The notes: generated by a model not told the origin, from the sequence alone. A stretch of 42,761 nucleotides of DNA from Desulfovibrionaceae bacterium (GCA_015709205.1 JACCQO010000029.1:1-42761), one strand, 5' to 3'. Positions 8,016 through 17,446 are shown, counted from the stretch's first letter. A program made the numbers and translations.

Positions 8016-8924
8016 CTATCGCGCGGCGCAGTCCGGGTTGAGCAGCACCTCCGGGTCCACCAGTTCGCCGTAGACGAAGGCCCCGAAATGCAGGTGCGGG
8101 CCCGTGACCCGCCCGGTGGCGCCCACCTTGCCGAGGACCTGGCCCGCGGCCACCTCCTGGCCCGGGCGCACGTCGATGCGCGAGAGGTGCGCATAGACCG
8201 TGACCACGCCCTGGCCGTGGTCGATGTACACGCAGTTGCCCGCGAAATACAGGTCGTCGGCCACGAGCACGCGCCCGGCGGCCGCGGCGTGCACCGACGT
8301 GCCCACCGCGCCCCGGAAATCCACGCCGGAATGCGGCGAGCGCGGCTCGCCGTTGAAGACGCGGCGCATGCCGAAGACGCTGAGCACCTTGCCCGGCACC
8401 GGCCGGACAAAGGGGCAGGACCACTGCGGCGCGGCGTCGAGATGCTCCATGGCCTCGTGGACCATGGCCTTTTCCTTGTTGTGCCGGGCCAGGGCCTTTT
8501 CGTCCAGATGCACGAAGCCCTTTTTCACGGTCAGGCGCTCTTCCGGGTACTGCTTGGGCACCACGCGCAGGGTGCGCAGCACGGCCACGCGCGCGCCCGC
8601 GGCCGTGGTCGCGCGCACGCGCAGGGAGAGCGTGCCGGGCTTCTCGTCCAGCCCCAGCCCCAGGAGCACGTCGGCGCGCGTGGCGGGCGCGGTCTTCGTG
8701 TCTCCGGACGAAGCTCCGGGCGCGGGCCGCACGGGCGGCTCCACGGTGCGGTCGCGCCACTGCAGGCGCACGGCGGCAAGCCCCTCGGGCGCGCTCACGC
8801 GCACCAGAAACGGCTGGCCCGGCGAGACCGTGTCCGGGCACGACACCGAAACCTCGGCGCGCGCCGGGACGGCGGCCAGCAGACAAAAGACGACGACAAG
8901 ACCCAAAATACTGCGATACGTCAT
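8016..8924 (-). CDS. M23 family (LytM-type) metallopeptidase, exported
   Basis: The 302-residue protein has a signal peptide with likely cleavage after VPARA (residue 23). Then come an Ig-like or beta-rich N-terminal region and a C-terminal LytM/peptidase_M23 domain. Zinc ligands are visible: HSGVDF (His and Asp) and GPHLHFG (HxH), with YAHLS between them. Because all ligands are kept, it may be an active peptidoglycan endopeptidase rather than an EnvC/NlpD-type activator. The ATG at 8924 overlaps the xseA stop as ATGA, so it is translationally coupled to xseA. An envelope enzyme inside an exonuclease VII and isoprenoid operon is unusual. The link may be undecaprenyl-dependent wall synthesis, but that is inference. 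Confidence 0.9.
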   Translation of the reverse strand: MTYRSILGLVVVFCLLAAVPARAEVSVSCPDTVSPGQPFLVRVSAPEGLAAVRLQWRDRTVEPPVRPAPGASSGDTKTAPATRADVLLGLGLDEKPGTLSLRVRATTAAGARVAVLRTLRVVPKQYPEERLTVKKGFVHLDEKALARHNKEKAMVHEAMEHLDAAPQWSCPFVRPVPGKVLSVFGMRRVFNGEPRSPHSGVDFRGAVGTSVHAAAAGRVLVADDLYFAGNCVYIDHGQGVVTVYAHLSRIDVRPGQEVAAGQVLGKVGATGRVTGPHLHFGAFVYGELVDPEVLLNPDCAAR

Positions 8925-10474
8925 TCCAACAACGACCCCTGCTGCGGGCCGGAGCCCGCCCGTTTGCGGCGCGGCGCGGATCGCCGTGCGCCCGTGGGCC
9001 CCCCGGAAACTCCTCCCGCCCCCGCGGCCCCGTCCGGGCCCGCGACCACGGCGGGCACCGCGCCGTCGGCCACGCGGATGTCCAGCGCGTCGCCCGGGCG
9101 TGCGTCGCACACCGAGCGCAGGAACGCGCCGGTGCGGCGCGACCGGACCATGGCGTAGCCGCGCGCCAGCGGCGCCTCGGGATCCAGCCCGGCCAGACGC
9201 AGCTCCAGCCGCTCCAACGCGCCGTCGGCACTGGCCACGAGCGCCGCGCCCGCGCGGCGCACCCGGCCGTCCAGGTCGTCGAGCGGCACCGCGCGCAGGG
9301 CGAAGAACTCCGGACCGAAACGGCGCGCCAGGCTCTCGTCCGCCGCGCGCACCGCGTCCTCGCGCCGGGCCAGGAAGCGTTCCATGGCCGCCGCCAGCGC
9401 CCGCGCGCCGTCCGTCAGCCGCTCGTCCACGCGGCGCAGGGCCTGCAGCGGCGACAGCCAGGCCAGGGCGCGCTCCAGGCCGGAGAGCTCGCGCTCCAGC
9501 TCGCGGCACGCGCCGTTCCAGGCCGCGCGCAGGGCCGTCTCCAGTCCGTCGATGCGCTGCGCGACCTGCTCGCGCTCGGGCCAGAGGAGTTGGGCCGCGT
9601 GGCTCGGCGTGGCCGCGCGCACGTCCGCGACCATGTCCGCGATGGTGTGGTCCACCTCGTGGCCCACACCCGCGATGACCGGCAGCACGGAGCCGTGCAC
9701 GGCCTCGGCCACCTCCAGGGTGTTGAAGGCCCAGAGGTCCTCCAGCGAGCCGCCGCCCCGGATCAGCGCCACGCACTGGGCCCAGCCGTCGGCCCCGGCG
9801 CGCGCCAGGGCCCGGGCGATCTGCGCGGGCGCGGCGTCGCCCTGCACCAGGGCCGGATAGATGCGCAGCGACGCGCCCCAGCCGCGCTCGGACGCGATGC
9901 GCACGAAGTCGCGCACGGCCGCGCCCGTGGGCGCGGTGACCACGGCCACGCGCGCCGGATGGTACGGCAGGGGCCGCTTGCGCTCGGCGGCGAAGAACCC
10001 GCGCGCGGCCAACTCGCGCTTGAGGCGCTCGAACTCGGCGTAGAGCCGCCCCACGCCCACGTCCTGGACCACCTCGGCCACAAGCTGATACTGCCCGCGC
10101 GGCGGGTAGACGTTGATGCGCCCGGCACAGAGCACCTCCTGGCCGTCGCGCAGCGCAGCCGCGAGGGACGCCACGCGCACCGCGCCGAACCCGCCCCCGG
10201 CATCCGGGCCCTCGTCGGGATCGGCCACCTCGCCCGTGAGCGGGTCCGGCAGGTTCGGGGCAGCGCGCTGGCTGCCCCTGAACCAGACCACGTTCAGGGC
10301 GGCCTCCTCGTCCTTGAGCGTGAAGTAGAGATGCCCGGAACCCGGACGCGAGAGGTTGGTCACCTGGCCGCGCACCCAGAGGAAGGGAAACTCCCCCTCG
10401 AGCACGGCCTTGATGGCCGAGGTGACCTCGCGCACGCTGCGCACGCGCAGGCCGTCGGCGACGCCCTGGCCCAT
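8921..10474 (-). CDS. xseA: exodeoxyribonuclease VII large subunit
   Basis: The catalytic subunit of exonuclease VII, with 517 residues. An N-terminal OB-fold domain (LWVRGQVTNLSRPGSGHLYF) is followed by the exonuclease core: VVTAPTGAAVRDF, RIYPALVQGDAA, IRGGGSLEDLWAFN and AGVGHEVDHTIADMVAD. A helical coiled-coil and a C-terminal segment with ARGYAMV follow. A Pro/Gly-rich insertion of about 30 residues splits the OB domain. The last 40 residues are basic and low complexity. The ATG at 10474 lies 5 bases after the proS stop. The gene overlaps the M23 peptidase start by 4 bases. Confidence 0.95.
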   Translation of the reverse strand: MGQGVADGLRVRSVREVTSAIKAVLEGEFPFLWVRGQVTNLSRPGSGHLYFTLKDEEAALNVVWFRGSQRAAPNLPDPLTGEVADPDEGPDAGGGFGAVRVASLAAALRDGQEVLCAGRINVYPPRGQYQLVAEVVQDVGVGRLYAEFERLKRELAARGFFAAERKRPLPYHPARVAVVTAPTGAAVRDFVRIASERGWGASLRIYPALVQGDAAPAQIARALARAGADGWAQCVALIRGGGSLEDLWAFNTLEVAEAVHGSVLPVIAGVGHEVDHTIADMVADVRAATPSHAAQLLWPEREQVAQRIDGLETALRAAWNGACRELERELSGLERALAWLSPLQALRRVDERLTDGARALAAAMERFLARREDAVRAADESLARRFGPEFFALRAVPLDDLDGRVRRAGAALVASADGALERLELRLAGLDPEAPLARGYAMVRSRRTGAFLRSVCDARPGDALDIRVADGAVPAVVAGPDGAAGAGGVSGGPTGARRSAPRRKRAGSGPQQGSLLE

Positions 10475-10479
10475 GCGCC

Positions 10480-12258
10480 CTACTCGCCCCCGCCCTTGGC
10501 GGACGCCGCCGCGCCGTCGCGGAAGGCCGCGTAGTCGGCCCAGCCCCGCTCCACCCCGGCGCGCCACGTCGCATAGGCCGCGGCGAAGTCCGCCGCGTCC
10601 AGCTCGCTCTTCTCGCCGGTGCGGCGGTCCTTGGCCTCGATCACGCCGCGCTCCAGCCCCTTGCCGCCGACCACCAGCTGCATGGGGCAGCCGATCAGGT
10701 CCGCGTCCTTGAACTTGACGCCGGGCCGCTCCTCGCGGTCGTCCAGGAGCGTATCCACGCCCTGGGCCTCCAGGAAATCGTGGATTTCCTGGGCCTTGGC
10801 GGAAACCGCCTCGTCCTTGGGCGCCAGGTTGAGGACCACGACCTCGAACGGCGCGAGCGGAATGGGGAAGACGATGCCGTGCTCGTCGTGGTTCTGCTCG
10901 ATGCACGCGGCGATGATCCGCGAGACGCCGATGCCGTAGCAGCCCATGATCATGAACCGTTCCTTGCCCTCCTCGTCCAGGAACTTGGCGTTCATGGCCT
11001 CGGAGTACTTGAGCCCGAGCTTGAAGACGTGGCCGACCTCGATGCCGCGCGGCAGCTCCAGCGCGCCGCCGCACACGGGGCACGGGTCCTGGGCCGTGAT
11101 CGTGCGCAGGTCCGCGAAGACCGTGACTGCGGCGTCGCGCGCCAGGTCCAGGTGGCGCACGTGCGCGTCGGTCCTGTTGGCCCCGGCCACCCAGTCGGTG
11201 GCGGCCATCAGTTCGTTGTCCGCATAGACGCGGGCGACGCCCTTGAGGCCCACGGGCCCGGCGAAGCCCACGGCCGCGCCGGTCAGCTCCACCACCCGGG
11301 CGGGCTCGGCCAGTTCGATCTCGGCCGCGCCGAGCAGGTTCTTGAACTTGACCTCGTTCAGCTCGCGGTCGCCGCGCACCAGCGCGGCCACGGGCTCGCC
11401 GTCGGCCACGTAGAGCAGCGTCTTGACCACGCGCGCGGGCGCGACCCCGAGGAACGCGGCCACCTCGTCCACGGTGTGCGTGTCCGGCGTGGGCACCTCT
11501 TCCATGGGAGGGCAGGTCTCCGTGCACGGCGCGCCGGAAAAGGCCACCGGGGCCTTTTCCAGGTTCGCGGCGAAATCGCAGTCGCGGCACACGGCGATGG
11601 TGTCCTCGCCCGTGTCGGCCAGGACCATGAACTCGTGGGAAAAACTGCCGCCGATGGCCCCGGAGTCGGCCTGCACGGGCCGGAAGCGCATGCCCATGCG
11701 CGAGAAGATGCGCGAGTAGGCGTCGTACATGGCCCGGTAGCTGGCCTCCGCGCCCGGCTCGTCCTTGTCGAAGGAATAGGCGTCCTTCATCACGAACTCG
11801 CGGCAGCGCATCAGCCCGAAGCGCGGGCGGATCTCGTCGCGGAACTTGGTCTGCACCTGGTAGAGGTTCACGGGCAGCTGGCGGTAGGACTTGATCTCCC
11901 CGCGCACCAGGTCCGTGACCACCTCCTCGTGGGTGGGGCCGAGGCAGTAGTCGCGGTCGTGGCGGTCCACGAAGCGCAGCAGTTCGCGGCCGTAGTGCTC
12001 CCAGCGGCCGGACTCCTTCCAGAGGTCGCCGGGCTGGACCACGGGCATGACGATCTCCAGGGCCCCGGCGCGGTCCATCTCCTCGCGCACGATGCGGCCG
12101 GACTTGTTCAGGGCGCGCAGGCCCAGGGGCAGAAAGGAATAGAGCCCGGAGGTGAGCTTGCGGATCATGCCCGCGCGCACCAGCAGCTTGTGGCTCACGA
12201 CCTCGGCGTCGGCCGGGGCTTCCTTGAGGGTCGGAATGTAGTAGCGGCTCCAGCGCAT
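10480..12258 (-). CDS. proS: prolyl-tRNA synthetase
   Basis: A class II aminoacyl-tRNA synthetase that charges tRNA-Pro. The 592-residue length fits the bacterial type with an editing (INS) domain between catalytic motifs 2 and 3. Motif 2 is seen in [19 protein letters not shown], followed by [12 protein letters not shown]. The editing domain lies around residues 230-380, with a C(x)2C pair at CPVCGG near its end. Motif 3 is [10 protein letters not shown]. The anticodon-binding domain follows, with [20 protein letters not shown]. The ATG at 12258 directly abuts the ispG stop codon, so translation is coupled to ispG. Confidence 0.97.
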   Translation of the reverse strand: MRWSRYYIPTLKEAPADAEVVSHKLLVRAGMIRKLTSGLYSFLPLGLRALNKSGRIVREEMDRAGALEIVMPVVQPGDLWKESGRWEHYGRELLRFVDRHDRDYCLGPTHEEVVTDLVRGEIKSYRQLPVNLYQVQTKFRDEIRPRFGLMRCREFVMKDAYSFDKDEPGAEASYRAMYDAYSRIFSRMGMRFRPVQADSGAIGGSFSHEFMVLADTGEDTIAVCRDCDFAANLEKAPVAFSGAPCTETCPPMEEVPTPDTHTVDEVAAFLGVAPARVVKTLLYVADGEPVAALVRGDRELNEVKFKNLLGAAEIELAEPARVVELTGAAVGFAGPVGLKGVARVYADNELMAATDWVAGANRTDAHVRHLDLARDAAVTVFADLRTITAQDPCPVCGGALELPRGIEVGHVFKLGLKYSEAMNAKFLDEEGKERFMIMGCYGIGVSRIIAACIEQNHDEHGIVFPIPLAPFEVVVLNLAPKDEAVSAKAQEIHDFLEAQGVDTLLDDREERPGVKFKDADLIGCPMQLVVGGKGLERGVIEAKDRRTGEKSELDAADFAAAYATWRAGVERGWADYAAFRDGAAASAKGGGE

Positions 12259-13380
12259 CTAGCGGTTTCTCCTCTCGTTGAGAAATCTGTCCAGTTCTTC
12301 GAGAAAGGCGGGCACCAGTTCGGCCTCGCCCTTGACCTTGCGAATGACCTCTCCCTTGCGGAAGATGATGCCCAGGCCGCGGCCGCCCGCGATGCCGATG
12401 TCGGCCTCGCGCGCCTCGCCCGGGCCGTTGACCACGCAGCCCATGACCGCGACCTTGAAGTCCTCGGTCACGGTGCGCAGGTGTTCCTCCACCTCGCCGG
12501 CCAGGCCGATGAGGTCGATCTCCGTGCGCCCGCACGTGGGGCAGGAGACGATCTCCGGCCCGCGTGCGCCCAGGCCCAGGGCGCGCAGGATTTCCCAGGC
12601 CACGCCGGGCTCGGCCACGGGATCGTGCGTCAGGGAGACGCGCAGCGTGTCCCCGATGCCCTCGGCCAGGAGGATGCCCAAGCCCACGGCGCTCTTGACC
12701 GAGCCGCGCAGCAGCGTGCCCGCCTCGGTCACGCCGATGTGCAGCGGATAGTCGCAGCGCGCGGCCAGCAGCCGGTAGGCGGCCACGGTGTCCAGCACCG
12801 AGGAGGACTTCAGGGAAATCTTGGTGTCGTAGAAGCCGCGCTCCTCGAGCATGCGCACGTGGCCCAGGGCCGATTCGACCATGGCCTCGGGCGTGGGCCC
12901 GCCGTACTTCCGGAGCAGCTCCCTTTCCACGGACCCGGAGTTCACGCCCACGCGGATGGGCGCGTGGTGCGCCTTGGCCGCGTCCACCACGCGGTCCACG
13001 TGCGCGCGGCCGCCGATGTTCCCGGGGTTGATGCGCAGTCCGTCGATGCCCGCCTCCAGGGCGCGCAGGGCCAGGCGGTGGTCGAAGTGGATGTCCGCTA
13101 TGAGCGGCACGGGCGAGGCCGCGCGGATCGGCCCGATGGCCGCGGCCGCGGCCTCGTCGAGCACGGCCAGGCGCACCAGGGCGCAACCGGCCTCGGCCAG
13201 GGCGACCACCTGGGCCACGGTGGCCTCCACGTCGCGGGTGTCGGTGTTGGTCATGGACTGGACCACCACCGGGTGGTCGGAGCCGATGCCCACGGAGCCG
13301 ACGAAAAGCTGCCGGGTGGCCCGGCGCGCGGGCCTGAAGGCCGTGGACGGAGCCGTCACGGAGGAAGAACGTGCATTCAT
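12259..13380 (-). CDS. ispG: 4-hydroxy-3-methylbut-2-en-1-yl diphosphate synthase (IspG/GcpE)
   Basis: An iron-sulfur enzyme of the methylerythritol phosphate pathway that reductively opens the cyclic diphosphate to HMBPP. The core is clear: HPVVVQSMTNTDT, LIADIHFDHRLAL, LRINPGNIG and IRVGVNSGS. The C-terminal cysteines that bind the 4Fe-4S cluster appear as SCPTCGRTEID and GCVVNGPGEA. At about 373 residues it is the short bacterial type without the plant insertion. The start is uncertain: I chose the ATG at 13380. In-frame ATG at 13392 and TTG at 13407 would add 4 or 9 residues, and none has a strong ribosome binding site. It is the first gene of the operon that ends with dxs. Confidence 0.95.
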   Translation of the reverse strand: MNARSSSVTAPSTAFRPARRATRQLFVGSVGIGSDHPVVVQSMTNTDTRDVEATVAQVVALAEAGCALVRLAVLDEAAAAAIGPIRAASPVPLIADIHFDHRLALRALEAGIDGLRINPGNIGGRAHVDRVVDAAKAHHAPIRVGVNSGSVERELLRKYGGPTPEAMVESALGHVRMLEERGFYDTKISLKSSSVLDTVAAYRLLAARCDYPLHIGVTEAGTLLRGSVKSAVGLGILLAEGIGDTLRVSLTHDPVAEPGVAWEILRALGLGARGPEIVSCPTCGRTEIDLIGLAGEVEEHLRTVTEDFKVAVMGCVVNGPGEAREADIGIAGGRGLGIIFRKGEVIRKVKGEAELVPAFLEELDRFLNERRNR

Positions 13381-13579
13381 GATTGGTCCCATTCCATAGT
13401 GCGACAAAGACCGCTACAACTACCCCATTTTCCCCCCCAAGCCAAGCGCGCAAGGAGCTCGACCGCATCTTGGCCGGGCGTGCCACGCAACCGCCATCAT
13501 CCCGTCACAACTCCACAATCCCCGCCCCATAGCATCCGGTTCCAGGCGTCCCCCCGAACCCCAACCACGGAGCACCACC

Positions 13580-14659
13580 ATGAAAGACCGCATCTCCCGC
13601 CGCACCTTTCTCAAGGCCGGAAGCCTGGCCGCCGCCGCCGGAACCCTGAACCTGCTCTCCGGGGCCACGGCCTTCGCCGCCTCGGGCCCCCGGGACTTCG
13701 GCACCGTAAAATTCGCCGTCATCGCCGACCCGCACGTGGACATCAAAGGCAAAAACGGCATGAAGATGAGCGCCGCCAGCCTCGAATGCGTGCAGCGGAC
13801 CGTGACCGCCCTGAACACGACCCCGGACATGCGCTTCGTCATGGTCTGCGGCGACCTGCTGCTGGACGGCGAGCGCGAGAACGCCCACGCCATCAAGAAG
13901 GAGCTGGACCAGCTCAAGGCCCCCTACTTCGTGGTCGCGGGCAACCACGACTTCGCACCCGCGGACACCACCAAGCATCGCAGCGGCTTCAACTACCTGA
14001 CCATCGAGGACTTCGTGCAGTTCTTCACCGGCCACGGCTACGACGCCTCCGGCAAGCGCTACTACGCCGCCGAGGTCACGCCCGGGCTGCGGATCATCGG
14101 CCTGGACGCCAACCTGCCGCTGGAAAAGACCAAATGGGGCGCGATCATGCCCGAGGAGCAGCTCGCCTGGCTGGACAGCGAGCTGGCCGCGCACAAGGAC
14201 GCCCTGCACGTGGTCTTCATGCACCACAACCTGATCCGCTGGACGGCCGACGAGCTGCCCGGCGGCCCCAAGCAGTGGTTCACGCTGGACAACGCCGACC
14301 GCGTGCGCGAGGTGCTGAGCAAACACGCGGCCACGGCCCCGGTGGTCATCGCCGCGCACCGGCACATCGCGCTCAACCTCAAGGAGCTCAACGGCGTCAA
14401 CTACTTCGCCTCCCCGTCCGTGAACTCCCACCCCATGCGCTACACGGTCTACGACATCGACCGCTCGGGCATCTCCTGGCAGACCCCGGCCGTGCCCGTG
14501 GATACCGGCCTGCACCTCCAGGCCCGCGAAAACCTGCTCGCGGCCACCTGGTGGCGGCCCACGGAGTTCTCCGAGCGCAACCCCGTGGCGGACATGGAAG
14601 TGCTTTCGGTCTACGAGAACAACGGCCTGCGCATGGGCCGCAAGAACATCAAGGCATAG
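13580..14659 (+). CDS. Tat-exported metallophosphoesterase
   Basis: The 359-residue protein opens with a twin-arginine signal, SRRTFLKAG, followed by an Ala-rich hydrophobic stretch and likely cleavage near AFAAS (about residue 34). The calcineurin-like phosphoesterase metal motifs follow: VIADPHVD (DxH form), CGDLLLDGE (GD), GNHDF (GNH[DE]), MHHN (H) and AAHRHI in place of the usual GHxH. It probably folds before export and hydrolyses phosphomono- or diesters in the periplasm. The exact substrate cannot be told. The gene is divergent from ispG and convergent with the aldolase, with its own terminator. The Gly-to-Ala change in the last motif leaves both histidines intact. Confidence 0.9.
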   Translation: MKDRISRRTFLKAGSLAAAAGTLNLLSGATAFAASGPRDFGTVKFAVIADPHVDIKGKNGMKMSAASLECVQRTVTALNTTPDMRFVMVCGDLLLDGERENAHAIKKELDQLKAPYFVVAGNHDFAPADTTKHRSGFNYLTIEDFVQFFTGHGYDASGKRYYAAEVTPGLRIIGLDANLPLEKTKWGAIMPEEQLAWLDSELAAHKDALHVVFMHHNLIRWTADELPGGPKQWFTLDNADRVREVLSKHAATAPVVIAAHRHIALNLKELNGVNYFASPSVNSHPMRYTVYDIDRSGISWQTPAVPVDTGLHLQARENLLAATWWRPTEFSERNPVADMEVLSVYENNGLRMGRKNIKA

Positions 14660-14693
14660 CCGTAACCGCGCCTCCTCCTCGGCGCTGCATGCG

Positions 14694-14731
14694 GACGGCC
14701 CGCGAACGAACGTTCGCGGGCCGTCTCTTTT
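14694..14731 (+). terminator. terminator of the metallophosphoesterase gene
   Basis: A perfect 14-bp stem (14694-14707 with 14712-14725) with a GAAC loop is followed by TCTTTT. It lies 34 bases past the stop codon at 14659. Confidence 0.9.
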
Positions 14732-14742
14732 CGGAAATGGCG

Positions 14743-14762
14743 CGGGACCCGATCGGGTCCCG
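14743..14762 (-). repeat. 20-bp perfect palindrome, possible weak terminator of the aldolase gene
   Basis: The sequence CGGGACCCGATCGGGTCCCG is its own reverse complement. It lies 22 bases downstream of the minus-strand aldolase stop. On that strand only ATTT follows a few bases later, so it would be a weak terminator or a duplex DNA site. Confidence 0.4.
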
Positions 14763-14784
14763 ACCGAGTCCCGGCGGGCCGGAA

Positions 14785-15834
14785 TCAGGCCACGGTGACC
14801 TTGGCGTCCAGGTAGACGTCCTGGATGGCGCGCAGCAGCTTGACGCCGTCCTTCATGGGCTTCTGGAAGGCCTTGCGCCCGGAGATGAGCCCCATGCCGC
14901 CGGCGCGCTTGTTGATCACCGCGGTGCGCACGGCCTGGGCCAGGTCGTTGTCGCCCGAGGAGCCGCCGGAATTGATCAACCCCACGCGGCCCATGTAGCA
15001 GTTGGCCACCTGCCAGCGGGTCAGGTCGATGGGATGGTCCGTGGTCAGCTTCTCGTAGACCAGGGGATTGGTCTTGCCGACCTTGACGGCGTTGAACCCG
15101 CCGTTGTTCTCGGGCTGCTTCTGCTTGACGATGTCGGCCTGGAGCGTGGCCGCCAGGTGGTTGGCCTGGCCGGTCAGGTCCGCGGCCACGTGGTAGTCCT
15201 TTTCCTTGGTCTTGAAGGCCGGGTTGCGCAGGTAGGCCCAGAGGATCGTGGCCATGCCCAGCTCGTGGGCCATCCGGAAGGCCTTGGAGACCTCCTGGAT
15301 CTGGCGGTTGCTGGTCTCGTTGCCGAAGTAGATGGTCGCGCCCACGGCCACGCAGCCCATGTCGAAGGCCTGCCGCATGGAGGCCCAGACGATCTGGTCG
15401 TGCTTGATCGGGTAGGTCATCAGCTCGTTGTGGTTGAACTTGAGCACGAAGGGGATGCGGTGCGCGTACTTGCGGGCCACGAGCCCGAGCACGCCCAGGG
15501 TGGAGGCCACCGCGTTGCACCCGCCCTCCATGGCCAGCTTCACGATGTTCTCGGGGTCGAAGTAGTCCGGGTTGGGCGCGAAGGAGGCCGCGGCGGTGTG
15601 CTCGATGCCCTGGTCCACCGGCAGGATGGAGACGTAGCCGGTGCCGGACAGGCGGCCGTGGTCGAAGAGGGCCTGCAGCCCGCCCAGCACGCGGGTGGGG
15701 CGGTCCGATTGTTGCAGGATGCGGTCCACGAAATCCGGACCCGGCAGATGCAGCCGCTCCCTGGGCACGCCCCTGCACACGTGGTTGAGCAGGTATTCGG
15801 CCTCGTCTCCAAGATATTTGGCGGTATTCGTCAT
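14785..15834 (-). CDS. class I fructose-bisphosphate aldolase (DhnA/FbaB type)
   Basis: The 349-residue product belongs to the archaeal-type class I aldolase family (DhnA), which cleaves or forms fructose-1,6-bisphosphate through a Schiff base. Visible landmarks are [10 protein letters not shown] with the active-site Asp, [21 protein letters not shown], and [12 protein letters not shown], which holds the phosphate-binding Gly/Ser loop. The candidate Schiff-base lysine lies in the [10 protein letters not shown] region, but I cannot assign it firmly by eye. The ATG at 15834 has AAGGAG just upstream. It stands alone, divergent from the FlgO cluster, with a possible sigma-70 promoter at 15944-15972. 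It serves glycolysis or gluconeogenesis in the cytoplasm. Confidence 0.93.
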   Translation of the reverse strand: MTNTAKYLGDEAEYLLNHVCRGVPRERLHLPGPDFVDRILQQSDRPTRVLGGLQALFDHGRLSGTGYVSILPVDQGIEHTAAASFAPNPDYFDPENIVKLAMEGGCNAVASTLGVLGLVARKYAHRIPFVLKFNHNELMTYPIKHDQIVWASMRQAFDMGCVAVGATIYFGNETSNRQIQEVSKAFRMAHELGMATILWAYLRNPAFKTKEKDYHVAADLTGQANHLAATLQADIVKQKQPENNGGFNAVKVGKTNPLVYEKLTTDHPIDLTRWQVANCYMGRVGLINSGGSSGDNDLAQAVRTAVINKRAGGMGLISGRKAFQKPMKDGVKLLRAIQDVYLDAKVTVA

Positions 15835-15943
15835 GCGCTTTCTCCTTCTCGTTGGGCTTGAGCTCGTTGGGTTCGCCGCGGCGCGGGCCGCGCCGGGGTG
15901 GACGGAATTGCCGCGCGGGCGCGGCGTGCGGAGACTGGCAGCA

Positions 15944-15972
15944 AGTCTAGCACAGGGACGTTCGGCTGGAAA
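15944..15972 (-). promoter_or_regulatory. candidate sigma-70 promoter for the aldolase gene
   Basis: On the minus strand TTTCCA (15972-15967) and TAGACT (15949-15944) are separated by exactly 17 bases. They lie about 110 bases upstream of the aldolase start. The -35 box is a weak match to TTGACA, so this is tentative. Confidence 0.35.
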
Positions 15973-16047
15973 CGGCAGGAGCGTGATTTTCCCATGAAAG
16001 GGCCCGGCGCCCACGGCGCGCGGGACAAAAAATCCCCGCCCGATCAC

Positions 16048-16074
16048 TTAAGGAAATCCGGATCGGACCGATAC
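16048..16074 (+). promoter_or_regulatory. candidate sigma-28 (FliA-type) promoter for the FlgO cluster
   Basis: TTAA at 16048-16051, 15 bases of spacer, and ACCGATAC at 16067-16074 resemble the FliA consensus TAAA-N15-GCCGATAA. It matches 3 of 4 bases in the -35 core and 6 of 8 in the -10. It lies about 69 bases before the first FlgO-family start codon. A flagellar sigma factor would suit these genes, but the match is imperfect. Confidence 0.4.
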
Positions 16075-16142
16075 GAAAGCCAAAGAACGTCTCGCGCCGC
16101 GCCCGGCACCGGGCCCGCGCCGCCAACCCAAGGAGCCCGTAC

Positions 16143-17078
16143 ATGACTTCCCGGTCCCAGCTCTCGGACGCCGTCATCGCCCTGGTGATCACCCTGGTCA
16201 CCGCCCTGCTGCTCTCCCTGGCCCTGTGGACGCCGGCCTGGGCCCTGGACCTGTCCATGTTCGGCATCGAGTCCGGTTCCGAACCGCAGGCCCCGGGCCC
16301 GCCGCCCGTGGTCCGGCCCATGCCCCAGGCCCTGTCCGGGGGCGGCCCGGCCCTGGATCCCGGCGCGGGACTGAAGACCGGCCCGGTGACCAAGGTCGTG
16401 GTCAACGGCCGCGAGGTCCCGGTGCGCCGCCTGGAAGGCCAGTTCCCGGGCTACCTGCTGCCCGACGGCCAGGGCGGCTACATCTGGATGACCGACGGCC
16501 CGGCGGCTCCGGCCAATCCGTCCAACACCGCGGCGCGCGAGCTCAAACTCAAGGTGCGCGAGCTGGCGGACCAGCTCCTGGCGGGCATGAGCAACCAGGA
16601 CCTGCGCAACCTCGTGGCCATGCCCGTGTCCTTCGTCAACCAGGACGACTTCGAGGTTTCCAGCTCCTTCGGCCGCTACCTGACCGAACAGATGTTCTAC
16701 GAGTTCAACCAGCGCGGCTTCCCGATCCGCGAGTACCGCGCCGAGCCGGACATCGCCACGCGGCGCGGCCAGGGCGACTTCGTGCTCTCGCGCAAGATCC
16801 AGAACGTCTTCGCCCAAAACCCCTACGCCGTGCTCCTGGCCGGGACCTACTACCAGGACAACGACAACGTCTTCGTCAACGCGCGCCTGGTGCGCGCCAT
16901 GGACGGGCTGGTGCTGCGCACGGGCATGCTCGTGTTCGCCCAGACCGACGTGACCCGGCGGATGCTGGCCAACACCGGCCCGCGCGTGGCGCCCACCTTC
17001 GTGGGCATGAAGGACTACGAGACCATGACCTCGAACACCGCGCTCACGAGCATCGACCTGGGCGACGACCTGCACTAG
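16143..17078 (+). CDS. FlgO-family outer membrane/periplasmic protein (long form)
   Basis: The 311-residue protein has an N-terminal hydrophobic segment (about residues 10-30) and probable signal cleavage after PAWA. A Pro/Gly-rich linker follows, then a C-terminal domain of about 170 residues resembling FlgO, a flagellum-associated envelope protein first described in Vibrio. The signature block is PVSFVNQDDFEVSSSFGRYL with the following LTEQMFYEFNQRGF. LLAGTYYQDNDNVFVNARLV is a beta-rich segment typical of the family. The same blocks recur in the gene at 17462, so the two are paralogues. It is first in a run of three or four co-directional genes with AAGGAG before the ATG. A role in envelope assembly around the flagellum is inferred from family membership only. 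Confidence 0.8.
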   Translation: MTSRSQLSDAVIALVITLVTALLLSLALWTPAWALDLSMFGIESGSEPQAPGPPPVVRPMPQALSGGGPALDPGAGLKTGPVTKVVVNGREVPVRRLEGQFPGYLLPDGQGGYIWMTDGPAAPANPSNTAARELKLKVRELADQLLAGMSNQDLRNLVAMPVSFVNQDDFEVSSSFGRYLTEQMFYEFNQRGFPIREYRAEPDIATRRGQGDFVLSRKIQNVFAQNPYAVLLAGTYYQDNDNVFVNARLVRAMDGLVLRTGMLVFAQTDVTRRMLANTGPRVAPTFVGMKDYETMTSNTALTSIDLGDDLH

Positions 17079-17090
17079 GAGAGGCACCCC

Positions 17091-17405
17091 ATGAAGCGGC
17101 ACTTTTTCCACACCCTCGGCGCGGCCCTGCTGGCCGCAGCGTTGCTGGCCCCGGCCGGGTGCGCCCTGCGCCGGCAAGAGCCCCCGCCGGACCCGGCCCT
17201 GCTCCCGGCCAACGCCGCCGCGCCCTACCACGAGGCGGCCCTGATGCACTTCAAGGAAGGCCGCGAGTTCATGTCCCAGGGCCGCTACGAGCTGGCCCGC
17301 GAGTCCTTTCTGCTGGCCCTGGCCGCGGCGGACAACGGCGACATGCGCGTCCTGGCCACCCGGGAACTGGAAACCGCGGACCGCATGATCCGCTCGGTGC
17401 GCTGA
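17091..17405 (+). CDS. small outer-membrane-type lipoprotein with one TPR-like repeat
   Basis: The 104-residue product has a basic start (MKRHFF), a hydrophobic stretch and a lipobox-like LLAPAGC, so Cys24 is the likely lipidation site. A Pro-rich linker follows. Then come two helices of TPR character: residues 53-80, with EGREFMSQGRYELARESF, resemble a single tetratricopeptide repeat. It lies 12 bases after the first FlgO-family gene, with AGGAG upstream. Sandwiched between two FlgO paralogues, it may be a scaffold or partner of theirs, comparable to FlgP in Vibrio, but there is no sequence basis to call it FlgP. I do not recognise a more specific family. Confidence 0.75.
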   Translation: MKRHFFHTLGAALLAAALLAPAGCALRRQEPPPDPALLPANAAAPYHEAALMHFKEGREFMSQGRYELARESFLLALAAADNGDMRVLATRELETADRMIRSVR

Positions 17406-17428
17406 CCGCGCCGCGAGAACGCCAAACA

Positions 17429-17446
17429 CGGCGTGCGCGCACGCCG
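17429..17446 (+). repeat. 18-bp palindrome just ahead of a ribosome binding site
   Basis: CGGCGTGCGCGCACGCCG is a perfect palindrome that ends one base before the AAGGAG of the next FlgO-family gene. In RNA it would fold as a tight hairpin beside the ribosome binding site and could tune translation or separate the expression of neighbours. Confidence 0.5.

Larger units (their letters stand above)
15835..16142. other. 308-base divergent promoter region between aldolase and FlgO cluster
   Basis: This stretch separates two divergent transcription units. It carries a candidate sigma-70 promoter reading toward the aldolase (15944-15972) and a candidate sigma-28 promoter reading toward the FlgO genes (16048-16074). 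A GCCCGG/CCGGGC hairpin lies in the FlgO leader near 16105-16118. I see no further gene. Confidence 0.5.

Noticed and set aside
10780-15861. A very long plus-strand open frame opposite proS, ispG and the aldolase
   Set aside because: It is antisense to well-conserved genes, has low-complexity Gly/Ala/His/Val sequence, and arises from GC-rich codon bias.
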